Below are positions 7,729-12,807 of a stretch of 12,807 bases of DNA, piece by piece. The notes below the pieces were generated by a model that was given only the letters and a program-made list of their open reading frames with translations, searched no databases and was not told the origin of the DNA. The first letter of the stretch is position 1; every line of letters starts with the position of its first letter. The DNA comes from Selenomonadaceae bacterium (GTDB lineage Bacteria > Bacillota > Negativicutes > Selenomonadales > Selenomonadaceae), in assembly GCA_017484235.1 (NCBI GenBank), contig JAFUTM010000015.1, positions 1-12,807 of the forward strand, in the 5' to 3' direction. Position numbers and translations under genes: made by a program.

Positions 7729-7760
7729 TTAATACTCAAAATAAATTTGGAGTGACAAGA

Positions 7761-8360
7761 TTGTTTTATTCAATTTTGAGAATTTTTCTGCGGTGCTTCT
7801 TTAGACTGCTGTTCAAAGTAAAAATAACTGGATTGGAGAATGTGCCAAAAGACGGTGCATTAATTTTGGCGGCTAATCATATCAGCAATTGGGATCCACC
7901 GTTTTTAGCAACATTTTTGGATCGTGAAGTTCATTATATGGCAAAAGAAGAACTTTTTGTGAATCCGATATTTTCAGCCGCAATAAAAAACTTGCACGCA
8001 TTTCCAGTTAAACGCGGTACGGCAGATCGAAATGCAATCAAACACGCAATAAAAGTATTAAAAGATGATGCGTGTCTCGGCTTGTTTCCAGAGGGCACAC
8101 GCAGCAAAACTGGTGAACTTGGCAAAGCTGAAACTGGAGTGGCTCTTATAACCGCAATGTCAAAAGCACCTGTACTGCCAGCCGCAATAATCGGAACAAA
8201 TAAAATTTTTTCTAAAGATAAACTGTTTCCAGAACTTATATTGGTATTTGGAACGCCAATGACTTTCTCCGGCAGCACTAAGGATAAAGAATCAATGGAG
8301 CAGTTTTCTCAGTCAATAATGAATGAAATCGCAAGTTTAAGAAAAAATTTTAATAAATAA
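7761..8360 (+). CDS. plsC: 1-acyl-sn-glycerol-3-phosphate acyltransferase
   Basis: Acylates lysophosphatidic acid at sn-2 to make phosphatidic acid, the precursor of membrane phospholipids; acts at the inner face of the cytoplasmic membrane. The 199-residue protein begins with a hydrophobic and basic membrane-anchoring segment, then has the catalytic HX4D motif in AANHISNWDPPF (His40, Asp45) and the glycerophosphate-binding FPEGTRS (109-115). Start: GTG at 7752 is in frame, but its G is the last base of the GGAG site (7749-7752). The TTG at 7761 lies eight bases after that site, the same arrangement as rfbB. It follows the interrupted glycosyltransferase by 32 bases with no terminator, so it likely depends on the aroA or cmk transcript. 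cmk, plsC and ispH are often adjacent in related bacteria. Confidence 0.92.
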   Translation: MFYSILRIFLRCFFRLLFKVKITGLENVPKDGALILAANHISNWDPPFLATFLDREVHYMAKEELFVNPIFSAAIKNLHAFPVKRGTADRNAIKHAIKVLKDDACLGLFPEGTRSKTGELGKAETGVALITAMSKAPVLPAAIIGTNKIFSKDKLFPELILVFGTPMTFSGSTKDKESMEQFSQSIMNEIASLRKNFNK

Positions 8361-8392
8361 CTTAAAAATATTCAAATAATTTAAAAAAAATA

Positions 8393-8421
8393 TTGATTGA
8401 TAGCTATATTAATGTTATACT
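8393..8421 (+). promoter_or_regulatory. Promoter for ispH-rpsA
   Basis: TTGATT (8393-8398), a 17-base spacer and TGTTATACT (8413-8421), a TG-extended -10, form the best-balanced promoter in the window. Start of transcription is expected near 8428, leaving a leader of about 87 bases before ispH. Confidence 0.65.
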
Positions 8422-8429
8422 AAATTTTA

Positions 8430-8495
8430 GTTGTAGATAAGTTGAGGATTTTAATATAATGGAGTAATTTTTTTAATAGATTTATTGTCTACAAC
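8430..8495 (+). promoter_or_regulatory. Structured leader of ispH (long-range hairpin)
   Basis: GTTGTAGA (8430-8437) and TCTACAAC (8488-8495) are a perfect 8-bp inverted repeat enclosing 50 bases. It begins within a few bases of the predicted transcription start and closes about 8 bases before the ispH ribosome binding site (AAGGTGA). The loop is A/U-rich and holds GAGG followed by ATG GAG TAA (8459-8467), a possible two-codon reading frame. Function unknown. Confidence 0.4.
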
Positions 8496-8514
8496 GTATT
8501 AGTAAGGTGAAAAG

Positions 8515-9345
8515 ATGGAAATCATTTTAGCAGAGTATCTGGGATTTTGTTATGGAGTAAAGCGAGCAATACGAATTGCAAGAGAACATACAGACGGCAC
8601 AAGCTGTACACTTGGACCGATTATCCATAATCCACAGATGGTCGAACGCTTAAAAAGTGAGGGCGTCGATGTTGTGGAAAATCTATCTGATATGGAGGAG
8701 GGAACAATAATAATCCGTTCACACGGAGTTGGTCCTCAAGTTTACCAGGAAGCTGAATCTAAAGGCTTGAAAATTGTGGATGCTACTTGTCCGTATGTCA
8801 AAAAAGCTCAACTTTCGGCAAAAAAACTCGTCGAAGAAGGCTATAAAGTTGTGATAGTCGGCGAAAAAAATCATCCGGAAGTCAAAAGTATTTTTGAATG
8901 GTCAAATAATAAAGCCATTATACTTGAAACTGAAGAAGAAGCAACAGAAATTTCGTCTTGCCAAAAACTGGGGATAGTTTCGCAGACGACAGTTTCGGGC
9001 GAACGCTTTAAAAGAATTGTCGATAAACTGCTGGAAAAATCAAGTGATATAAAAATACTGCGAACAATTTGTACGGCGACAGATCAAAGACAGGCAGCAG
9101 CTATAGAACTTGCCCAAAAAGTAGATTTAATGCTTGTAATAGGCGGCAAAAACAGTGCCAATACCACAAGGCTTGCACAACTTTGCGAAGAAAAATGTCG
9201 AACTTATCATATTGAAACAGTCGAAGAACTTTCACCTGAATGGTTAGACCAAATTGAAAAAATAGGTATCACAGCCGGAGCCTCAACGCCGGACTGGATA
9301 ATCTGGGAGGTACATAAAAAGTGTCAGATGATATTAGAAAAGTAG
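8515..9345 (+). CDS. ispH: 4-hydroxy-3-methylbut-2-enyl diphosphate reductase
   Basis: Last enzyme of the MEP isoprenoid pathway; an iron-sulfur reductase that makes isopentenyl and dimethylallyl diphosphate. The 276-residue protein carries the three cluster cysteines Cys12 (GFCYGVKRA), Cys92 (DATCPYV) and Cys186 (RTICTATDQRQ). Substrate-binding His38 (GPIIHNPQ), His70 (IRSHGV), and His120 with Glu122 (EKNHPEV) are present, as are SQTTVS, GGKNSANTTRL and ASTPDWII. AAGGTGA precedes the ATG with suitable spacing. The last 25 bases overlap the start of rpsA in a different frame, and its ribosome binding site for rpsA lies inside the ispH coding sequence, so S1 synthesis is probably translationally coupled. 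In many Clostridia and Negativicutes these two proteins are fused into one chain. Confidence 0.96.
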   Translation: MEIILAEYLGFCYGVKRAIRIAREHTDGTSCTLGPIIHNPQMVERLKSEGVDVVENLSDMEEGTIIIRSHGVGPQVYQEAESKGLKIVDATCPYVKKAQLSAKKLVEEGYKVVIVGEKNHPEVKSIFEWSNNKAIILETEEEATEISSCQKLGIVSQTTVSGERFKRIVDKLLEKSSDIKILRTICTATDQRQAAAIELAQKVDLMLVIGGKNSANTTRLAQLCEEKCRTYHIETVEELSPEWLDQIEKIGITAGASTPDWIIWEVHKKCQMILEK

Positions 9346-10448
9346 AGGATATGGGAGCCTTGCTTGAAGAAGCCGGCGATATGGAAAATATTCGTGAACA
9401 CGAAGTTGTGGAAGGCACAGTGGTGCAAGTCAACCGCAATGAGGCTTTTGTTGACATAGGCTATAAACAGGAAATACCCGTGCCTAAAAGGGAGTTGGCA
9501 TATCCAGAGCCAGAATCTGCCGAAGATGTGGTAAAAGTCGGCGATAAAATTGACGTTTACATTCAATCACTCGGCGGCGAAAATGGCGGCGCACTTTCTA
9601 AAGTAAAAGCTGACCGCATGGTTGCATGGAAAGAAATGGAGGCTGTAAAAGAACGCGGTGAAGCTATTGAAGCTAAAATAACCCAGGTTGTTAAAGGCGG
9701 TTTAGTTGCGTCTGTGAATGGATTACGCGGATTTATTCCAGCGTCTCAGATGGAACTGCATTTTGTCAAAGACCTCAATGTTTATGTTGGTCAAACTTTT
9801 AAAGTGACACCGCTTGAAATTGATGTTCATAAACAACGCCTTGTCCTTTCACGCAGACAGATACTGGAAGATGAACGAGTCAAAAAACAAGATGAAATTT
9901 TTGCAACTCTTGAAGCTGGTCAAACGGTCAAAGGCGTAGTCAAGCGTCTTGTTGATTATGGTGCATTTATTGATATTGGCGGTGTTGACGGACTTGCGCA
10001 CATTTCTGATTTGTCTTGGGAAAGAGTCAAACAGCCTTCTGATGTCATTAAAGTTGGCGATGAAATAGACGTTTATGTCAAAAACGTTGATTCTGATTCC
10101 AGACGTATATCACTTTCCATTAAAGATACCTTGCGTGATCCGTGGCTTGATAAAGCCGACAAATATAAAGAAGGCGATCTTATAGAGGGCAAAATTATAA
10201 AATTAACTGATTTTGGTGCCTTTATGGAGATTGAGCCAGGTTTTGACGGTCTTATACCAATGGGTGAGCTTAGTGACAGAAGAATAGAACGTGCTGATGA
10301 GGCTGTTCACGTTAATGATGTTGTTAAGGTGAAAATAATGCGCATTGATGTTAAACGCAAAAGAATATCACTTTCTATCAATAGAGCTAAACGTGAAGCG
10401 GATGCGGCTATTGTTAAAAGCTATCAAGCTGAACAGGCTAAAAAATAA
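9321..10448 (+). CDS. rpsA: 30S ribosomal protein S1 (four S1 domains)
   Basis: RNA-binding protein of the small ribosomal subunit that helps recruit and unfold mRNA. The 375-residue protein has four S1 (OB-fold) repeats: roughly residues 24-95 (EGTVVQVNRNEAFVDIG), 111-177 (EAKITQVVKGGLVASVNG), 197-266 (KGVVKRLVDYGAFIDIGG) and 282-353 (EGKIIKLTDFGAFMEIEPG). Domains 3 and 4 are closest to the consensus. Four repeats is the form usual in Firmicutes, shorter than the six-repeat enterobacterial protein. The start is GTG at 9321 with GGGAGGT ending about nine bases before it, within ispH. An ATG at 9351 would be too close to its only Shine-Dalgarno-like sequence. No clear terminator follows. Confidence 0.93.
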   Translation: MSDDIRKVEDMGALLEEAGDMENIREHEVVEGTVVQVNRNEAFVDIGYKQEIPVPKRELAYPEPESAEDVVKVGDKIDVYIQSLGGENGGALSKVKADRMVAWKEMEAVKERGEAIEAKITQVVKGGLVASVNGLRGFIPASQMELHFVKDLNVYVGQTFKVTPLEIDVHKQRLVLSRRQILEDERVKKQDEIFATLEAGQTVKGVVKRLVDYGAFIDIGGVDGLAHISDLSWERVKQPSDVIKVGDEIDVYVKNVDSDSRRISLSIKDTLRDPWLDKADKYKEGDLIEGKIIKLTDFGAFMEIEPGFDGLIPMGELSDRRIERADEAVHVNDVVKVKIMRIDVKRKRISLSINRAKREADAAIVKSYQAEQAKK

Positions 10449-10496
10449 ACTTTTCCAACGCCTTATGGTGTAGTGAATTATTTAAATATATATATT

Positions 10497-10584
10497 TTGG
10501 GGAGCTTGTGTGACAGGCTGAGAGGAAGGTGTAACCTTCGACCGATAAACCTGATTCGGATAATGCCGACGTAGGAAATGCTTG
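10497..10584 (+). promoter_or_regulatory. TPP riboswitch (THI element)
   Basis: The conserved elements occur in order: GGGGAGC (10499-10505), CTGAGAGG (10518-10525), the P3 hairpin GAAGG/CCTTC (10525-10529 with 10535-10539), ACCTGAT (10549-10555), GGATAATGCC (10558-10567) and GACGTAGGAAA. ATTT before GGGG can pair with AAAT after GTAGG as a short P1. Binding of thiamine diphosphate would reduce expression of the thiS-thiG genes downstream. The AT-rich bases 10478-10496 are the likely promoter region, without a clear consensus pair. Confidence 0.93.
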
Positions 10585-10609
10585 ATAGTAAAACTGCAAG
10601 CCTATTTAT

Positions 10610-10646
10610 GAGTAGTCTTCCAATCGGGAGGCTACTCGTATTTTAT
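10610..10646 (+). terminator. Riboswitch-controlled terminator-like hairpin
   Basis: Arms 10610-10621 and 10626-10637 form 12 continuous pairs (two G-U) around an AATC tetraloop, then GTATTTTAT. It lies between the riboswitch and the thiS ribosome binding site, the position of an expression platform. The U run is interrupted, so termination may be inefficient. A small GCTTG/CAAGC hairpin (10580-10584 with 10597-10601) sits between aptamer and terminator. Confidence 0.65.
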
Positions 10647-10667
10647 GATATGGAGGTGATAAACTGT

Positions 10668-10862
10668 ATGGTAAAGATTAATGGCTGTGATGTTGAGGCT
10701 GCTGGTCAGACATTAGCTGAGTATCTTCAAAACGCAAATTATGATGAGCGTACGATTGTCATTGAGCTTAATGAAGAAATTGTCCCTAAAACTCAATATG
10801 GCTCAACAGTTATCAAAGATGGCGACACGATTGAGATCATCAGTTTTATGGGCGGCGGGTAA
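10668..10862 (+). CDS. thiS: Thiamine biosynthesis sulfur carrier protein
   Basis: A ubiquitin-like sulfur carrier; its C-terminal glycine is adenylated and thiocarboxylated, then donates sulfur to ThiG for the thiazole ring of thiamine. The protein is 64 residues, the standard size, with a beta-grasp pattern (MVKING..., TLAEYL near 15-20, VIELNEEIVP near 31-40, DGDTIEIISF near 51-60) and the essential C-terminal Gly-Gly (ends MGGG). A longer in-frame start exists upstream at 10578, but it would lie in the riboswitch. GGAGGTGA at 10652-10659 places the true start at ATG 10668. The activating thiF and thiH are not found in this window, so they must be elsewhere or another adenylating enzyme serves. 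Confidence 0.93.
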   Translation: MVKINGCDVEAAGQTLAEYLQNANYDERTIVIELNEEIVPKTQYGSTVIKDGDTIEIISFMGGG

Positions 10863-10863
10863 A

Positions 10864-10950
10864 CTAATTAGGAATGTGGAATGTGGAATGAGGAATGTTG
10901 AATTATGTATTGTTTTTATTCCTAATTCCTAATTCATCATTATTAATTAG
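10864..10950. repeat. Intergenic imperfect inverted repeat with GGAATGT tandem units
   Basis: CTAATTA (10864-10870) and TAATTAG (10944-10950) bound an 87-base element. The left half has four near-tandem copies of GGAATGT/GGAATGA (10871-10897), and the right half has the complementary ATTCCTAATTCCTAATT (10919-10935), so the transcript could fold into a long imperfect hairpin. It fills nearly the whole thiS-thiG gap and ends just before the thiG ribosome binding site. It looks like a short dispersed repeat; only this copy was seen in the window. Confidence 0.6.
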
Positions 10951-10962
10951 TGGAGGTATTTT

Positions 10963-11736
10963 ATGTCAAGTGAAGATAAATTAATTATTGGTGGACACGA
11001 ATTTAATTCCAGGTTTATTCTCGGCTCTGGTAAATATTCAATGAAGCTGATAGAAGCTGCCATTAAAGATGCTGGTGCCGAAATCATTACGGTTGCCGTG
11101 CGCCGCGCAAACACCAAAGAACACGAAAATATTTTAGATTATATACCAAAGAATGTAACGTTATTGCCAAATACTTCCGGTGCGCGTGACGCTAAAGAAG
11201 CGGTTAGAATTGCACGTTTGGCACGCGAGCTAGGCTGCGGTGATTTTGTAAAAATTGAAATCATGCGCGACTCGAAGTATCTTCTGCCGGATAATTACGA
11301 AACTATTAAGGCAACAGAAATGCTGGCGGCTGAAGGATTTGTCGTAATGCCGTATATGTATCCTGATCTTAATGTCGCACGTGAATTGGTTAAAGTTGGT
11401 GCAGCAGCGGTAATGCCGTTGGCGGCTCCAATTGGTTCAAACAAAGGACTGGCAACTCGTGATTTTATACAGATACTGATTGACGAGATTGAGCTGCCAA
11501 TAATTGTAGATGCCGGCATTGGTCGCCCGTCACAGGCTTGTGAGGCAATGGAAATGGGCGCAGCGGCTATTATGGCTAACACTGCCCTTGCGACGGCAGG
11601 CAATCTTCCTCTTATGGCGTCGGCCTTCCGTCAAGCAATTGAAGCCGGACGAAATGCATATCTTGCCGGATTAGGCCGCGTATTGACACGCGGCGCGTCG
11701 GCCTCTGACCCTTTGACTGGTTTTTTACACGATTGA
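10963..11736 (+). CDS. thiG: Thiazole synthase
   Basis: Builds the thiazole phosphate moiety of thiamine from deoxyxylulose phosphate, dehydroglycine or glycine imine and the ThiS thiocarboxylate. It is a 257-residue TIM-barrel enzyme of normal size. Lys97 in DFVKIEI is at the position of the Schiff-base lysine. GSGKYS near 21-26, AVRRAN near 45-50, PNTSGARDAKEA near 69-80, MPLAAPIGSNKGL, IVDAGIGRPSQA and MANTALATAGNLPLMA are family motifs of the barrel and phosphate site. GGAGG six bases before the ATG supports the start. It is separated from thiS by a 100-base repeat-bearing gap, so it is probably on the same riboswitch-controlled transcript. The usual downstream thiH, thiF and thiE are absent; an unrelated acyltransferase gene follows. 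Confidence 0.96.
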   Translation: MSSEDKLIIGGHEFNSRFILGSGKYSMKLIEAAIKDAGAEIITVAVRRANTKEHENILDYIPKNVTLLPNTSGARDAKEAVRIARLARELGCGDFVKIEIMRDSKYLLPDNYETIKATEMLAAEGFVVMPYMYPDLNVARELVKVGAAAVMPLAAPIGSNKGLATRDFIQILIDEIELPIIVDAGIGRPSQACEAMEMGAAAIMANTALATAGNLPLMASAFRQAIEAGRNAYLAGLGRVLTRGASASDPLTGFLHD

Positions 11737-11753
11737 TTTAATGGAATTTATAA

Positions 11754-11874
11754 TGTATATCTGTTCAAAATTTGACATTTTTTAATAATTGTCGTAAAAT
11801 GCATTTAAATAAGAAAATTTTATATCTATTGTTTGATTACGTTGACATAAAATTTTCTTTTGAACATATATTCA
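11754..11874. repeat. 17-bp inverted repeat bounding an 87-base promoter segment
   Basis: The left arm 11754-11770 and the right arm 11858-11874 are inverted copies matching at 15 of 17 positions, with the core TGTTCAAAA/TTTTGAACA perfect. Inside, a second 11-bp perfect inverted repeat GAAAATTTTAT/ATAAAATTTTC (11813-11823 with 11847-11857) abuts the right arm. The enclosed segment holds the candidate promoter of the next gene. It could be an invertible segment, a pair of operators or a terminator plus promoter. Confidence 0.55.
11772..11800 (+). promoter_or_regulatory. Promoter for the acyltransferase gene
   Basis: A perfect TTGACA (11772-11777), a 17-base spacer and TAAAAT (11795-11800, 5 of 6) point towards the acyltransferase gene. 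A second TTGACA at 11842-11847 with TATATT at 11867-11872 (spacer 19) may be an additional, weaker promoter nearer the gene. Confidence 0.6.
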
Positions 11875-11919
11875 ACAGTGTAAAAAATCTTGTATTTTAA
11901 GGAGTCTGATTTTTTAGTT

Positions 11920-12807
11920 ATGAATATAGCTGGAATAGCCAACGAAAAATCATCGCGTATTTTAGGATTAGACGCTTTTAGAACATTGGCAATCGTTGGC
12001 GTTACACTTTTTCATATGTTTCCAGAAATGCTGCCTGGCGGATATTTTGGAGTTTCATTGTTTTTTGTCCTGACTGGCTATCTGCTTGGATTTACAAGTG
12101 AAAGAGCACGCCTGTCAGGGCAGTTTAGTATAATCAACTATTATTGTAAGCGAATAAAACGCATATATCCTTCCCTTCTGGTCGTGATACTCTTAACTAT
12201 CGGTGTATATCATTTCTTTGCACCAAAAGTTATTGAGTCTATTCGACCAGAAATTATGTCCGTTGTATTCGGTTATAATAACTGGTGGCAAATTGCTCAA
12301 AACGCCGACTATTTTGCGCGGATTAGCAATGGCTCTCCGTTCACACACCTTTGGTTTTTGGGCATTGAACTGCAATACTATCTAATCTGGCCACTGCTGT
12401 TTATGATGTATTCCTGGCTTGAAAGCAACGGCGGCAAAAATGTTGGTCTTGCTTTTATTGCGGTTTTAGCTGTGGCTGCAGCAGTGCTAATGCCGGTTAT
12501 GCATAGTTACAATGTCGATGTTACGCGCTTATATTATGGCACGGATACAAGAGTATATGCTTTATTACTCGGTGCAATTATGGGTCTGAGGCACGCTGCA
12601 AAGATGAATGAGAGGCAGATTAATTACGAAGATGACGATAATATTTTCATCAGCACATTTAAGTATGCTGTTTTCGTTATGTGTTTGGGCTTAACCTTAT
12701 TGTCATATAAATTTCTTTCTGGACAAAATCCAGTAGTCTATAAAGGCGCAATGTTAGCAATGACGATATTTTTTTGTATGATGTTCATCATTGTTGCTGA
12801 TACTAAA
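11920..12807 (+). CDS. Acyltransferase-3 family membrane protein (OatA-like), 3' end missing
   Basis: Likely transfers an acyl (often acetyl) group across the cytoplasmic membrane to a surface polysaccharide, peptidoglycan or glycolipid; the acceptor is unknown. The 296 residues in the window stay open to the edge. Arg21 and His32 in the first hydrophobic segment form the RX10H motif of the family (GLDAFRTLAIVGV then LFHMFP). FGVSLFFVLTGYLLG, KRIKRIYPSLLVV, HLWFLGIELQYYLIWPLL and YYGTDTRVYALLLGA match the conserved order of acyltransferase-3 proteins, and several further membrane-spanning segments are visible. Whether a C-terminal SGNH domain follows, as in OatA, cannot be seen. AAGGAG lies 15 bases before the ATG, longer than ideal, but no other start codon lies between. 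It has its own promoter inside an inverted-repeat region. Confidence 0.88.
   Translation, partial: MNIAGIANEKSSRILGLDAFRTLAIVGVTLFHMFPEMLPGGYFGVSLFFVLTGYLLGFTSERARLSGQFSIINYYCKRIKRIYPSLLVVILLTIGVYHFFAPKVIESIRPEIMSVVFGYNNWWQIAQNADYFARISNGSPFTHLWFLGIELQYYLIWPLLFMMYSWLESNGGKNVGLAFIAVLAVAAAVLMPVMHSYNVDVTRLYYGTDTRVYALLLGAIMGLRHAAKMNERQINYEDDDNIFISTFKYAVFVMCLGLTLLSYKFLSGQNPVVYKGAMLAMTIFFCMMFIIVADTK

Noticed and set aside
7934..8278. Open frame of 114 codons on the minus strand inside plsC.
   Set aside because: Antisense shadow; the plus-strand frame carries clear acyltransferase motifs.
10449..10496. Searched for a terminator after rpsA.
   Set aside because: No stable hairpin followed by a T run is visible; the segment is AT-rich and probably serves as the thi promoter region.
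10741..10932. Plus-strand frame overlapping thiS and the following repeat.
   Set aside because: Out-of-frame shadow of thiS that runs into the GGAATGT repeat; no start signal.
11861..11874. TGAACATATATTCA resembles the Gram-positive LexA/DinR box.
   Set aside because: It matches the CGAACATATGTTCG type site at only 11 of 14 positions and lacks the GTTC half; the downstream gene is not an SOS gene. It is better explained as part of the 17-bp inverted repeat.

Overview
This is a low-GC bacterial chromosomal window. It most resembles the Negativicutes (Selenomonadaceae-like Firmicutes). The support is the gene order aroA-cmk-plsC-ispH-rpsA, a four-domain S1 protein directly downstream of ispH, strong GGAGG-type ribosome binding sites with frequent TTG and GTG starts, and a TPP riboswitch ahead of thiS-thiG. 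The genus cannot be fixed from sequence reading alone.

Layout. (1) Bases 1-1211, minus strand: two tandem family 2 glycosyltransferases, the downstream one cut off by the window edge. They are divergent from a radical SAM gene (1309-2205), and the two promoters overlap head-on at 1231-1290. (2) 2211-2795, minus: a guanylate-kinase-like P-loop protein, convergent with the radical SAM gene. (3) 2961-4618: rfbC and rfbB (dTDP-rhamnose precursor synthesis), with a TG-extended promoter and a clear rho-independent terminator at 4635-4684. (4) 4778-10448: aroA, cmk, an interrupted family 8 glycosyltransferase, plsC, then a promoter and structured leader, then ispH overlapping rpsA. (5) 10497-11736: TPP riboswitch, terminator-like hairpin, thiS, an intergenic inverted repeat, thiG. 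(6) 11754 to the end: an inverted-repeat-bounded promoter region followed by an acyltransferase-3 membrane protein that runs off the window.

The most interesting element is the glycosyltransferase between cmk and plsC. Its reading frame is broken exactly at a run of ten G (6997-7006). Nine or twelve G would restore one ~320-residue GT8 enzyme. This looks like a slipped-strand phase-variable switch, caught OFF, placed in a block of essential genes; a homopolymer sequencing error is the main alternative. A second possible switch lies before the acyltransferase gene: a 17-bp inverted repeat (15/17 matching) bounds an 87-bp segment holding a TTGACA-N17-TAAAAT promoter. It could be an invertible promoter or a pair of operators.

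Functionally, envelope genes (GT2, GT8, dTDP-sugar enzymes, phospholipid acyltransferase, O-acyltransferase-like protein) are interleaved with core metabolism (shikimate, CMP kinase, isoprenoid, thiamine) and translation (S1). No stretch over 300 bases lacks a gene. No tRNA, rRNA, CRISPR array or insertion sequence was seen.
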